Assembly: GCA_037577475.1 (NCBI GenBank)
Contig: CM075197.1
Span: forward strand, 26,257,150-26,321,149
DNA length: 64,000 nucleotides
From: Chaunax sp. Z400
Taxonomy: Eukaryota; Chordata; Actinopteri; Lophiiformes; Chaunacidae
Direction of reading: 5' to 3'
Shown here piece after piece: positions 36,641-49,200 of the stretch; within the stretch, counting starts at the first letter, position 1, and each line of letters begins with the position of its first letter. The position numbers and the translations under genes are program-made. Below the pieces are notes generated by a model, which saw nothing but the letters and a program-made list of their open reading frames with translations, made no database searches and was not told where the DNA came from.

Positions 36641-37439
36641 TTTGATTCAAGTCTCCAGAAGTCCTGAGATCCCAAATGTATCTTAAAAGATGTTATTTTT
36701 TCAAAGTCTTAAATCTTCAGTGTAGCCTCTTACCTGAATACGTTGTTTTTTTTGCTCCAGCTCAAACAGACGTATGTACGATTGTTCGGCCTTGTATTCT
36801 AGTCAGTTTGTTAGGAATCCAGCCGACGAACCAACTGCTGCTCTGACTTTCATGAAACCTGGTGGAGCAGATCTGATTAATTACTTTTCATTTCAGTGAG
36901 TCGGATTTTTTTTTTATTTGTTTTTTTTTGGTCTCAAGCTGGACAGTGAATAAAAAGAGATACAAACAAAGCAGCAGATATAAAGCTTTTGATATTTAGA
37001 ATTCTATACAAAATTATTTTGTGTGGTTTCCATGGAAACATGTTACAGGTGACCCTTGTTGGTTTGTCTGGAACGTATCTATACTCTCTAGCCTCACCGA
37101 CCTTTCACATATATGAACCACGATCAGTAGTTTTGAACAAGCCTTTAAATATTGGATGGATGTCAGAAAATCTTCTCTCCTTTTTAGAACATTGTAAAGT
37201 AGGGCTTTGTGGACGACGTGATGGATTACCATGATACTGGTTGGAAGGAAGGGGCGGGGCATGCGTCATGGAGGAAATGGTCACATTTTGGAGAGGATCC
37301 TGATAAAGGGACGGTCGAACTAACAACGATAACGATGTGATTCCAGATTCTAGGAATTCTAGGATTCTAGGAGGACTGCAGCTCAATAATCACATGACAT
37401 TTACAAACTGAGCTCCTTCCACCAGCATGAAGAAGACCA
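36641..37439. other. Intergenic, no gene recognised
   Basis: A short relic CTTTCATGAAACCTGGTGGA lies near 36848. No exon was seen. Confidence 0.5.
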
Positions 37440-37461
37440 AACACACACACACACACACACA
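37440..37461. repeat. (AC)11 microsatellite
   Basis: This is an uninterrupted AC run of 22 bp. Confidence 0.95.
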
Positions 37462-39821
37462 ATTAGTTACAGTAACAAACTGTCCAGTAGAAAGACGTGA
37501 CTTTAAGGTTGACTGTTTCGGTCACGTTGCCATGTTGTGCCGACGACTTCACATCCTCAGACCTTCCTGTCGGAGAACCCCCTTCACAAAGTGTCAAAAG
37601 CTTTCCGAGGCGCGGAACGTTAAAATGAACAAAGAGCTCGCCAACTCCCATTAGCTGAAGTATTTCTTTGCATCGGTGACCCTCTGGGAGACCTGTCTGG
37701 AGAAGAAATAGCTCTCCTAATTAAGTGAAGAGCTTGTAGGCCGAGTCAAGAGCAGCGAGGCGAGCCGAGCCGACATAAACTTTGACTAAAAAATAAAAGA
37801 TTTTGCTGCAGAGGCACTATCTTTTATGAAACCCAGGGGTAAAACTTGACCAGGAGAGTCGTGTAACATCTTAACGCCCGCCGGCCCCATCACTAAATGC
37901 ACAGCAGCGCCTCTGACAGCCGTGCAGGGGACCATAGGGGAACGCTGAGGCGGCCGCTACGACGCCTGCAGCTGATTAACTCCAATTGAGGACTCATTAA
38001 CATTCCTGCCGGATCATCACAGCACAGTTGTTGATGAAAATCAGAACTGACAAGTCTATAATTATGGGACACTTTTGAATTGGTCTGGATGAGCGACTCC
38101 TTTCAAGATGAGGGCACAAAGAGAAAAACACCAACTCAGAGAGGAGAGGACAAAGATGACATCTGCAGACTTGGGCCAGTTCCCACTGATTGCTTTGTCA
38201 ACATGTAATCTCAACGCGGCATCACAAGGGGAAGGTCGACCGAGCGGGACGGCCCAGGGGAGAGGCTAAATAATGCAGATAGTTTAAGTGGAATGTAATG
38301 ACGGCTGTGGAGGGAGAGGGGGGGGGGGACACATCAAGCTTTCTCTCCCCTCTCCTCCATCTTTGCCGTCCTGCTCCAGTGCCCTTGTCGCCGTCTCTTT
38401 TGCCTCCGTGCTTCAACATGTCCCACTTTCACTACGGGTAAGATTTACCACTCTGCAGACGAGGAGGAACACTCTCACCAGCGAGATGAAGGCTATTTAT
38501 TTCCCCCCTTCAGCGCATGGCAGATTGAGAGCCTGATATACAGGTTATCACTGGTGTATCTAGGTTTCCTCCGCTGAGGATCCCTCTGCAGCCACATACT
38601 GTTCTCTAGCCCAGTTCTTTTTGGGGGTTGCACTGGTGCCCATCATTAGAGTGTAGGACTGCATCAAATATTCAGTCAGAGATGAGACGCAGCGCTAAAT
38701 AGAAGGAGATACTCTTCATTTGGAGCTCTGTGATGAACAGATGTCCACCTGCAGCTTCTCTGGCAGGCTCTGCTGGAGTCGACAGATGCTCTTGGACCTG
38801 GTTCCACCTCGAACATCATGATGAACAGAACCTGTTGTGTAATTGAACATCCACAGTGCTGTCATGCTGCTAACCACCTCTTCATGTCTCCTGATGTCAA
38901 ACAAACCAGCAGACGGATCAGGAGACGTTTAGTGAAATGAAGATACAGATTTCAGATTTTACTACCTCAGTACTTTACAGCGGGGGGGGGGCTTCCTTTC
39001 TAGGAAGATCACAAAATGACAAAATGACGGCCTGAAGAGTTTTCTCAGTTTAAAGTTGTTATTCTTGCTCTTCTACCAACACTCAGAAACATGACATTGG
39101 ATTTTTTTTTCCAGTGAGAATAATGTGCAGAGTTTGCATTTCTTTTAATAATTTTGCTCAGGTCAGAATGAATCTGCTGCTTGTTATTATTATTTTCGCC
39201 TGCATTGGTTTTGGACTGTTAGCATGATTACACCAAAACTACCAGCATTGACATTTTGGACATATTCCCTAATTTTTCCATCTGTCATCATCTGTTTGTC
39301 ATTAAATTGGCGACTTTCTGTCACAGTTAGTGAAATATGTCGTGAAGCCCGGTCTTGATGTGATCTGTGGTCGTCTAGGAGATGATTTGCGGAGGAACCA
39401 GCGGTTTGACAGAAGCGGTGCCTCGAGGAGATGCTGTGCTTCTGAAGGATCAGCTCAGAGGTTGTAGGGCAGAGCTATGAATGTCGCTGTATCACATTAA
39501 TAAACTACCTCTGGCCTGGACCGCTGCCCAGAACTAAGATGGAAAGTCATTTGAATCAGGGGAGCAGAGCAAAACGTACATGTTATGAAAGCTGGTGACT
39601 GCAGCCACGGTGAATACCAATCAGACAGAGAAGGATGTCAGGGTCATCGGTTAAAAGGGATGTTCAGGTTCATTGTCCAACTCTGCAAAAAATGAAATAA
39701 GTTGAATTAAACAAAACAAGCAAGCAAGTAGTGAAAAGTTTGTCCTTGAAGTTGATGTGATGAAGCAGGAAACGTGTTGAAGCCTGAGGATCTGAGCGAC
39801 TTTGACCAAAGAACCAAATGA
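37462..39821. other. Intergenic, no gene recognised
   Basis: G-tracts occur at about 38321-38329 and 38983-38991. The stretch at 37860-38560 is GC-richer than average without CpG-island density. No exon was seen. Confidence 0.5.
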
Positions 39822-40205
39822 TAAAATAAGATAAGATTTATTGTCCCCGTGGGGAAATTCTTTCTCTGCATTTGACCCATCCCTGAGGAGCAGAGGGCTG
39901 CCTTTACGGCGCCCGGGTAGCAAATTTGGGTTTAGTATCTTGCTCAAGGATACTTTGACTTGTGGGCTGGGGATCGAACCACCGGGCGGCTGTGGCTTAG
40001 GGGGTAAGAGTGGTCGTCCACTTATCAGAAGGTCGGTGGTTCGATCCCCACTTCCCCCAGTCGAAGTATCCTTGCCGTAAAGGCAGCCCACTACTCCTCA
40101 GGGATGGGTCAAATGCAGAGAGAGAATTTCCCCATGGGGACAATAAAGTATAGCTTAGCTTTCGAACGACCGCTCTACCTCCTTAGCCACAGCCGCCCCC
40201 CCCCC
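39822..40205 (-). mobile_element. tRNA-derived SINE, reverse orientation, split by a second SINE
   Basis: On the minus strand the head reads GGCGGCTGTGGCTAAGGAGG with AGAGCGGTCGTTCGAAAG (40157-40200 in + coordinates). After the interruption come the B-box-like GGTGGTTCGATCC (39971-39983), the body (about 39855-39970) and a tail GGGGACAATAAATCTTATC (39832-39850). The A-box and B-box layout shows the tRNA origin. It carries about 36 bp of body, AGCAAGATACTAAACCCAAA and neighbours, that the inserted copy lacks. Confidence 0.85.
39984..40156 (+). mobile_element. tRNA-derived SINE inserted into another SINE
   Basis: The head GGGCGGCTGTGGCTTAGGGG (39984-40003) carries the A box, and GGTGGTTCGATCCCC (40035-40049) is the B box. 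The body CAGTCGAAGTATCCTTG joins directly to CCGTAAAGGCAGCCC. The tail is CCCCATGGGGACAATAAAGT. The 10-bp words TCGAACCACC (39974-39983) and TCGAACGACC (40162-40171) flank it, 9 of 10 identical, and could be its target duplication. Confidence 0.85.
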
Positions 40206-42584
40206 CTACACCACGAGGACAGAGTGTCTCCAAACTGCAGGTTTTTTCCTGGTCTTCACTGGTTAGTTCCTACCAAAAGCTGTCTAAGGAAGGACAAGTG
40301 GTGAACCAGTGAGAGGGTCATGGGCGCCCAAGAGCTAGCCTAGCCTAGCCTTACAAAAAAGAAGCTATTAGTATACTTCTTTTAAACTAAAAATAGGAGC
40401 GTATACTTTCATTATACTTTATATGTACTTACCAGAGATATACTTATAATAAAGTATTGACTTATTTTAACAAACTGTAATGGCTGTATTGTTTAAAAAC
40501 CCGACAGGTTCTGGTTGTATCAGACCTACGGATGCTGGTGAGGAACAAACAGGAGGGTTTATTGAGCAAAAACCTCCGGGGGAGAAGTTTAGACCGAAGA
40601 CGGAGGTGTTTGTTTACATATGTTGAGACGTAAACAGTTGTTCATTGAGGGAATCCAGGAAACTCTGACAACCTAATTCAAACAAGACATTAAGATAATG
40701 TTTTTTCAATAACTCCACGTTGAGCTGCTTTTAGATAAATCCCCGACCTTGTTGAAATAACATGTTGAAACTTTATTAGTCGGACTAAATGAGCCTCCTG
40801 CAGCAGCCATTCATCACATAGTTAATTAGCAAACTTAACAGCCGCTTTCACGTTGCACGGAGCGGCTGATGGTGAGCTATTAGTTATCAGGAGGTTCAAT
40901 CCAGAGAAATTAAATAAAGATTTGTACAAAAGGGAGACAGAAAAATGTGTCCATCATCATTTAAACCTCTGTGTTTTGCAGATACAGATGTGTTTCAGAG
41001 CAGCTGAAATGGTCTGTCGGTGTCACACATGTTGGGGTTTTGCCATCCTCGGCCTGATTGCCTCTGTTTTTTGCTCCTGTTGTGATGTTTCTCCGGCCGC
41101 CTGCTGTGCATCCTGCTATGATTTAGTGCCACAGAGAGGATCCCAAATAACAAGCGGCCTTATTTATTTATTTATTTATCCATACGCTTGTTTCCCAGAC
41201 TGACAGAACTATTAGAGTTAATTGAATATGACCCGCTGACAGCCGTCTGAAATAATGAAGCCTCTCTCCCTCACATTTTCTCCCCCAGGATGGCCTCCTT
41301 CTCTTGCACTTTTGGTCCACATCAAAGTGCCTCATCAGTGTGAAATCTGGGGCTGAAGGAATTATTGATCACACCGAGAACCTGGGCCTCCATATTTACT
41401 GCCTCTGTGCTGAAGCAGAGACGGGATGATGGAGGCCAAAGCTCTCAGTGTGGAGACAATGGGTGGAAAACACATGGAGGGGTTCTGTTCGCCTTTTATT
41501 TGAGATAAATCTAACATGATGGTGCATGAAAGGGACTCTAAATGTAACCACAACTCTGTGAGAAGTAATGGAATACATTTATATGATTACTTGTAATCAT
41601 GTTTGATTATTTGGCTCTAAAATAACCCAAACTGAGACTATAATTAGCTTCCATCACATTCCATTAAAGTGAGGCGAAATGTCTGAGTTGACTTTAATTA
41701 TATTCTAAGGAATCACAAAATGTCAAAAGTTATAGTTTTATGATCTGATATGTTTAGATATCAGATTATCCTCATAAATCAGATGAGCCAGAGGTGATTT
41801 CACATATGCCAAAAAAAAAGTGGCGTTCCTGGTCCCCAGAGGATGATTCACAGGCTGTTGTTCATTGAGTGTGTGTCTCTCTGTATGAGCAGCTCTTTAT
41901 CAGCCCGGCTGACCCACAGCTTTTAATGAAAGGAATGAATAAACTGTGGATTTAATTTCCAAAACGTATAAAACTAAATCTGTAAAGTTTATGTAGACGT
42001 TTCAAAACAGAAACAAAACCGAATTTGTGATGCATTAGACCAAAATGTGTCCGGATGCTGTTCACGTCCCTTTTCCAAACAGCTCCAACACTGGTGTCGG
42101 CCATGTTTCCATATGCTGTGACTCACCGGTGTGTTTCCGATGCTGCTGGATGATGCAGCTCATTGTCGTGTGTTTATAAGTGGAGATTGGCAGAAGAGGC
42201 CCTTGACACCTTACAGAGTAATGGAAATGTAAATCTGTAGATGATTAGCTGTACTTGTGGCTGAAAGGATTTTTAATGGCCTCCAGATCATAATGCGGTT
42301 ATGTTAATAGACTGCAGTAAAGTCAGTGTGGCTGTGATGAACACGTCTCCTACGAGGATCTTATGTCTTCCAGGCTCTTACTGATATTCTGCAAATATCT
42401 CAAATATTTTGTAGATTTAAGCTTTGAAGATTTAGTATCTTTGGACAATTGGAGTTTTGTTATTTCTCCAATAATATGGCAGCTAGTCAGGAATGTGTTT
42501 CCTCAGGGCCAGTACTTATTGTGAACCAAGGAGAACAACAACAGAAAATGAAAATTATTCAGTATATTCAGTAATATATTCAGT
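40206..42584. other. Intergenic, no gene recognised
   Basis: The stretch holds a short (GCCTA)n patch (about 40337-40350) and a region rich in TATACTT words (40370-40460). No exon was recognised; a 116-aa frame at 40853-41203 has no known domain. Confidence 0.5.
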
Positions 42585-42695
42585 GAAAGAAGATTCACTT
42601 TACTCAAGTATTGAACCGTAGTAATAGTAATAGTAATAAATAGAATCAAGTATTTCCATTTACTGCTATTTTATAATACTTTCTACAACATTTGG
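42585..42695. repeat. Dispersed fish repeat relic ('TTTACTCAAGTA' family)
   Basis: TTTACTCAAGTATTGAACCG, an (ATAGTA)n patch and CAAGTATTTCCATTTACTGC with CTACAACATTTG follow the order of the same family as 885-1025. Confidence 0.5.
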
Positions 42696-42773
42696 CTAAT
42701 TGGCTGATACCAATTAGGGTCAGTACACAGAGGGTGTCTAGTCTAGAAAGGAGTTGCATGAAGTACAGATATG

Positions 42774-43208
42774 TCCATCCATCCATCCATCCATCCATCC
42801 ATTTTCTTCCGCTTATCCGGGTCCGTGACGTGGGGGCAGCAGTCTCAGCAGAGAAGCCCAAACCTCCACCTCCCCAGCCACCTCCTCCAGCTCTTCTGGG
42901 GATACACCAAGGTGTTCCCAAGCCAGCCGAGAGATATAATCCCTCCAGCGTGTCCTGGGTTTACCCCGGGGTCTCCTCCCAGTAGGACATGCCCGGAATA
43001 CCTCCCCAGGGAGGCATCCAAGGGGCATCCTAACCAAATGCCCGAACCACCTCAGCTGACTCCTCTCAATGAGGAGGAGCAGCGGCTCCACCCTGAGCCC
43101 CAACCGAATGACTCAGCTCCTCACCCTGTCTCTAAGGGTGAGCCCAGACACCCTGTGGCAGAAGCTCATTTCTGCAATGTATCCGCGATCTTGTTCTTTC
43201 GGTCATAA
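42774..43208 (-). mobile_element. RTE-like LINE, 3' end (5'-truncated), with terminal (ATGG)n
   Basis: The minus-strand frame at 42813-43103 reads QLRWFGHLVRMPLGCLPGEV, then FRACPTGRRPRGKPRTRWRD, then YISRLAWEHLGVSPEELEEV and WASLLRLLPPRHGPG. This is the well-known C-terminal segment of fish RTE-type non-LTR retrotransposons. On the + strand the element begins with seven CCAT units (42774-42803), the reverse complement of the usual 3' microsatellite tail. Coding similarity ends near 43208 (ACCGAAAGAACAAGATCGCG on the minus strand), the truncation point. The intact 97-codon frame implies a fairly young insertion. Confidence 0.85.
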
Positions 43209-43349
43209 CAGCCGGAAGAGAAAAGTACCATGGAAACAAAAGAATGACCCAGAAAATGTTAAACCCACCTTGAAGTGTAATATTTATGGATACTCGGGGC
43301 AAAAGAGAGAAATACACCCCCTTTCATTAGCAGTAAAACTTGAGGAATG

Positions 43350-43880
43350 TCCCTACAGCCCAGCAGAATGATCTCCGACTCCTCTCACGTCGGGCATTTT
43401 CAAAGCACTGTATCTGATTTTATTGATTAACAATAAGGCTAATCATTAGACAATCAAGCAGACTTCCCGCTGCCTTCATGCCTCGTGTACTTAATAGGAC
43501 AAACCTCTCATCCATCCAGATACTTGCCATCGTATCTCATTCTGCCTTTCAGGGGATTATTTCCCTCAGAAGACGTTTGAGCCCCGGGGTGAGAGCAGAG
43601 AGGACGGAGCCTTCTCTGAGGCTCATGTCTGCAAACATGGCAGTGAACTTTGGAAGTAATTTATTCAGCAGACAGGAGCTGAGAGAGATTGATGTTCATA
43701 TTTCATCCATCAATGGTTCTCACAATGCACCAGCCTGGTGGACGGGCGCTGGTCAGAGCTTGTCAAGCAAGCTATGGGAAGTGCATTCTCCATTCAGATG
43801 GCTTATTGATGATCAGATTCTGCCAGCGAGCAGGTCTGGGGTACATTATGATGAGAGCTAACACTAGCTTCTGGGGACAG
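43350..43880. other. Candidate conserved noncoding element
   Basis: This block lacks repeats and contains homeodomain-type words such as TTATTGATTAACAATAAGGC and CTAATCATTAGACAATCAAG. A 127-aa frame (43478-43861) is open but has no domain, start context or splice signals that I trust. Judged by texture only. Confidence 0.3.
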
Positions 43881-45126
43881 CTGAGGGAAAAATGCAGTGA
43901 AGACAACGAGGCAGTGACTCTTATTGAGTCTGATGATTAAAAAAAAACAACCCCTCAATACTCAGGGTCCTATTGAAACGATCTAAACGGTTTTAAGTCC
44001 ATGACGCACTGTGAGGGTTACTACCCACACTTTGGTGGGCAGGAAATAATGAAATATTAGTATCAGAGAAAAGAACAGACAAATATTGTAAGAAAACTGA
44101 AAAATGCTGTGTGTTATTTAAGAAAACTGAACTTGATACATTTTAAAATCCATATAATTTATTGATTTCACTCTTACTAGTCGATCTGTAATGAGTGCCA
44201 CCTCTACGACTCCACGCCTCCACTCATCCTCCCTGTGTCATTAGAAATAAAGGTTAATTCGGGGCCTCATTTTCCACAGAAATCTCTCATTTTGGGTCAA
44301 TTATAATTCAGAGCACATTTGTTTCCCCCCCCCCTGCTTTTTAATATGCAAATTGGATTTAATTGAAATGGTCTTTTTGACATTCTGCAGACAGTCTTAA
44401 CCTATCACCCATAAATAATTATTTAAAAAAAACAATCAAACTGCAAGGAAGCTCATCCCTGTCAGTTAATATTTAATGAGCAATATGCAGTTTGCGAAGA
44501 GGAAAATGGAATTACTGATGGAATTGTTCCCCCTCTCTTAATTTGATAAAGGGCAAAGAAAGCAGTGAAGAGACGAGTCTCTCCTGGGATGAACCCGGAT
44601 GTTGGGAAAACAAGGAAACTTGTCAGGGAAAGTTTTTTTTACAGGACTGAGATACACCGAGGTCATCGTTCAAACTCGAGCCTTCATTGATTTGGCACTG
44701 TCTCCGCTCATCAGTCTGGGTTTGGGTCCCAACAGCCTGTTTGTCACAACCAGCAGGTTTCCAGCTACCTGGGGATTCTCACATGAAGCCGCCTCCCTGC
44801 AATCCTCCCTGACGTTTCATGACTAATTGCTTCCCAAATGTTTTGCCTAGATGTTTGTTTCGATTTGGAACGGGGCAGATAAATCCTGTCTTCAGTAGGC
44901 AAAGCACTGCCTCTGGATGACCACGGCTGACAGCTTATCACGCCCCACGAATTTTGTTTTCCTCGTTGTTCACAGCTGACAGGGATGGATGTCTCACTAA
45001 GGTATGGAAGACAAATGATGACAAATGCAGAACATTGAATCTCCTGGAAACTGTCAAGAATTCTTTGGATTTCTTTCATATGCTGGTTGTAGACTCATTT
45101 TTATCTCTTCCTTTAAATATATATTA
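43881..45126. other. Intergenic; candidate conserved noncoding element at 44190-44560
   Basis: The sub-block holds AATTATAATTCAGAGCACAT, an octamer ATGCAAAT (44346-44353) followed by TGGATTTAATTG, and AAATAATTATTT. A C-run lies at 44326-44334. No exon was seen. Confidence 0.3.
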
Positions 45127-45620
45127 TAGCCTTTTTTCAAACTGAGATCTCGCAACAACGCCGCTACGAAGTCCCTTCTCAACACTGAACAATACAACGT
45201 AGGAACATCGCCACTATGAGCAAAGGAAGCGTGACGTTTAATCCAGCAGCATCAGGGTCTAGTGTGACGTCTATATGTGTCCAGCAGCGGTTCGTAAAGA
45301 ATGGATTAACTTGACAAAAAAAAAAAAGATTTACCGTCCAAGTTATTTTTGGGGGCATTTTATGCCGTTATTTGATAGGACAGCCAAAGAGGTGACAGGA
45401 AATGTGGGAGAAAGAGTGGGGGGGGGGAGACATGCGGCACATGACCACGGGTCAGAATCGAACCCGTGCCGACCGCTAGAGGACTATAGCCTTGGCACAT
45501 GGGGTGCGTTCTAACCACTGCCCTGTCTGCACCCCAGTTTAAAGATGTTATGGTTGATTATCTTCTTCCTCGAGTTAGCTGCTAACTGCTACTGGATGCT
45601 AACTGCTGATAGCTGCTTTC
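45127..45620. mobile_element. MITE fragment of the 24.3-kb family, interrupted by a SINE
   Basis: 45127-45335 matches 24270-24480 on the same strand. After the SINE, CTTCTTCCTCGAGTTAGCTG followed by CTAACTGCT resembles CCTCTTCCTGAGTTTGCTGC at 24560. The sequence at 45624 (AAGGGGCTGTTTACATC) resembles a family terminus but is in the opposite sense to that expected. Confidence 0.55.
45336..45536 (-). mobile_element. tRNA-derived SINE (second family), reverse orientation
   Basis: On the + strand the tail-side sequence GGGGGCATTTTATGCCGTTA and AGAGGTGACAGGAAATGTGG comes first. Then come CCACGGGTCAGAATCGAACC (reverse of the B box GGTTCGATTC) and CACATGGGGTGCGTTCTAAC (reverse of the A box region). 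This order matches a widespread fish SINE with a tRNA-like head. It differs from the SINE at 39.8-40.2 kb. Confidence 0.8.
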
Positions 45621-46029
45621 TAAGGGGCTGTTTACATCTATGAAGTTTTGCACTCATTATGGTTGTTTGATTTGAGGAGCAGAAATATCATGAACAAAAC
45701 TCAGCTGACTCATGATGGCTTGGAAACATATCTACAAATAAGAGTAGCTAAAAATAGAGGCTAAAAAGTAGGCTAAGGTTAAAAACTATTTAGGATGAAC
45801 TGAATGTGAAAGAACATGAATATCTTCCTACTGCGATCTTTTACTGGTTGTTGACAACATTTTATCTCTTGCTTTACTTTAGAGGAGGAGAAAATTAGGA
45901 TCTCATGTAAATATCAGGGAGAGAGAAGGATAATATTTCTCAAAGAAGTATAACATTGCAGGAAATACTTGAGTAAAGAACAAGTTTTTAATAAGACTGG
46001 GGCTTTAATAGTTATGTCAGTCTTTGTTT
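45621..46029. other. Intergenic, no gene recognised
   Basis: AT-rich sequence with no recognisable feature apart from the terminus-like AAGGGGCTGTTTAC at 45624. Confidence 0.45.
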
Positions 46030-46282
46030 CAGTGGTGGATCTGGGATTTTTTCTAAATCAGGGGCCACATTTCCTTCTTTCCTTACAAACTGTGCCTTGT
46101 TCAAGCACATTTCGTACATAAAAAAGCTTATGAAATAAAACTCTTAATTTTCATATTTATTGAATTTCAAGCATATAAAACATAATACAAATAATAATAA
46201 TTATATATAATTATATAATTATAATTATAATAATTCAGCTGGGGCCAGTGCCCCTCTGGCCCCACCCCTAGATCCTCCCATG
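46030..46282. mobile_element. hAT-like MITE, 253 bp, with 8-bp target duplication
   Basis: The left end CAGTGGTGGATCTGGG and the reverse complement of the right end CATGGGAGGATCTAGG agree at 10 of the first 13 positions. The flanking octamers are CTTTGTTT (46022-46029) and CTATGTTT (46283-46290), 7 of 8 identical. The interior is AT-rich with CAGGGGCCACATTT on the left and GGGGCCAGTGCCCCTCTGGC on the right, giving short palindromic sub-ends. It has no coding capacity. Confidence 0.8.
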
Positions 46283-49200
46283 CTATGTTTAAACCTTTTT
46301 GCCTTTATTTACCCACAAACTTTTCCTTTACCGCCCTTTAAGAGTTTAGTTCTCAGATTAAGTTTGTTGAATTAAAATTAAGTTAAACGCTACAACTCTA
46401 ATGGATCTGCAATTCTTTTAAATTGATGGAATAGTCATGAAATGTCAACCTCATAATTTCAGTTCATGAATATATTACTTAACAAATTAAATTCATTGGA
46501 TGAACTCCAAACCTTCAGCTCCAGTTGCTTTTTCTCTCCAATCAGATTTATGTCAGTTTTCATAACTTAAGCCAATGACAGACCAACCTGTGACCTGCAG
46601 CTTAATGTAATTACAGCTTCATAATTAAAGAGTAATGTGATGTGTTTTTCCCCCTTTTTTAAAAACCAGAACTAATTTATTCACTGAGGCACATTGTGCA
46701 GAGAACCATTGTATTAGTCATGCTTATTATGCCCACACACAGCTCATTCATTATTAAGCTGCTTATCTTAATAGCTCCAGTCGTACTGTCTCACTTTACA
46801 GTGTAGATTCTTCTATGGGGAGGAGGTCGAGGTTTAGTGGATCCTCCTTTTATAATTCATCAATATTTGCTTGTTTGATGACTTAGTGGTTTGAACGTGG
46901 GTGAAAAATTAAGCTGTTAACACAAAGTCAAAGAAACAAAGACAAAGGCTGATGGATTTGTTCGTGTCAGGAGACGACAAATAAATCATTTCAAAACGAG
47001 ACTTGTCATAAAATAGACGGCCGTTAAATAAATCAGGGTGTTTCCTGTCTGGCGCTCTGGTCGCTGTGCACCACTTTAAAACAAAATACCAGGCCTCCCC
47101 CCGCTATTTAAAAAATGTATCCACTGTTTTGTTTGTGCATCTACCTGCAAAGTCACAGTAAAGAGGCTCCTCTGAGACTCTTAAATGAACAATATGAATA
47201 AAGCTGGGAGTGGGGTAACGGCGTAGGAGGACGGGAACAGCCTCTCTCTCTGCTATCAGTCTGAGAGAGTTGCCCTTCAGAGCCCCTCAGAGGGTGATGC
47301 TGAGGAGACAAGCCTGTGGATGAAGCTGTTGTCATCAGACTCCCATCACTGCATGCTTCCTGGAGCGGCGATAAAGACGGATGAGGTTGCCACACCAGAT
47401 CCCAGCCAGCTACATCAGGAGTCAGAGTGATGCTGATGGAGAGCTTGTTGAAGGAGATTGTTCTGTCTGTCTTATAAAAAAAGGTCTGTTTACTCCCCTG
47501 TTCTCCATATGGATCCTATAAGAGACTGACATCAGTGTTAGTTTGCAGCTGCTTGGCTCCCTGTTCACCACAGTGGGTACCAGTAATGTAATATGGAGTT
47601 TTCCCCATTTAAACGAGTCATATGTTCTGAGGCTGTTCTGGAAATCGTTTAATATCTAATATAACTTCTGATCAACCAATATAAATTCAAGTGGTAGATA
47701 ATTTCCAGTTATTCACACTTAGTTCTGACGCTACTGGTCCATAAATGCAAGGGTGAAAATCCCAAATCGGACCCAAGAACGGATGCAGATTCTGGATGAA
47801 ATTGTGAATATTTACCAATATTATGAAAAATAATAGGCCAATCAAAATAGAAATACTCCACCATATTCCACCACTGTGTGCAACAGGATGCAGATCATAA
47901 TCCAGATCTGGGAGATTAACTCTATTTGTATTGGATCATGAACAAGTACAGTAACAGAGAGGGGGTAGAGACATGACCCTGCCACCAATACGTAGCTGAG
48001 ATGATGTAGATCCATTACATCTGAGAAAGATGAGAAGTTATATGGAAATAGATCCACAGCCCAATATTATGGAAAATCATATTTACGTTGATAAAACTCA
48101 TGAAACTACTGATGATAAACATGTGATTCCAGATGATAGGAGGAGGTTTCCAGGGTCAGATGCACTATGAAGGCCGCTAAAAATGTGAAAAAATCCCTTC
48201 TAGAACCGGTGCTTAGTTTGTCCATTCTGGGCTCCTGTAGAAACAGACTCCATTAAAGAGGACCTGCCTCCTCTGGAGATTTTAAAGGCTCATTATAAAG
48301 TGATGCAAACCCAAGTTACTTCGGATGACTGGTCAAATGTGCAGAGAAGCTGCTGTGATGTGGACATTGTGTCGCGTTCATGACATCATCCTGGAGGGAC
48401 TGACTCTAAAATGTCTAAAATTATCCATCGTTATTCGTTGTCTTTAATGGTGAGATCATTCATTATGACGCGAGCAGCTGTTTTCTCTGGAACGAGGAGT
48501 AAAGTTTGCCCATTTCATTCAGATGATTTATTTTTCTAACTATTGTATGAACGCTATTGACTTGTTTTGCTCTGTGTGACTCATTCCTGCCTAATAATGG
48601 ATTCAACACTGCTGATAAGCCGCTTTGTGTCCACAGAACATCTGGCCTCTGTTCTGCAGAGCCAACTAAATAAGACTGACTGATAATGATGTGTTTAGTG
48701 GCCCCAGCGCCACATTCATCTGTGAGCATGTGCTCAAACAGGCAGGCCTGTGTTTACCATCGGTTTGTTAGCATCGTGCTAGTCGTCTAACGGCCATCCT
48801 GTGTATTCTCCTCACATAACAGTGTTTACTGCGCTGTGGAACAAGCAGACAGAGAGGAAAAGGTAATGGTGATGTGTTGCACCTTCATGTCCCTGCAGAC
48901 GAACAAACAGCAGAACATGGTCCTGCAGAGAAAGTAGACTTCCTGCTTTAAGACCTTTGTAGGTTTTATCTTTCAAGTTCTAGAAAATAAAAGTAATTCA
49001 GTGTTGTTATAATAATAATGTAGTTATTTCATCTGTGATTACAAATAATAGCCGAAGTTGTCCACCTGGAGCGTATCAGTATATCTGGGTCCTAATTCTA
49101 CGAAGGCGCAAGTTTTCACCGGCTCTTCCTGTTTTCACACTTGCAAGTCGTTGTAATAAAAGTTGTAGGAAGAGCTCTGGTGTAATAGTAATAAAGTACT

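Noticed and set aside
40035..40049. tRNA gene suggested by the B-box GGTTCGATCC
   Set aside because: The A and B boxes belong to a SINE head followed by SINE body and tail. There is no cloverleaf with matching acceptor ends.
45445..45520. tRNA-like sequence on the minus strand
   Set aside because: It is the head of a tRNA-derived SINE. The arms are degenerate and SINE tail sequence adjoins it.
47842..48057. Short minus-strand frame with a hydrophobic run
   Set aside because: At 71 codons, with no conserved domain and no exon signals, a chance frame is more likely.
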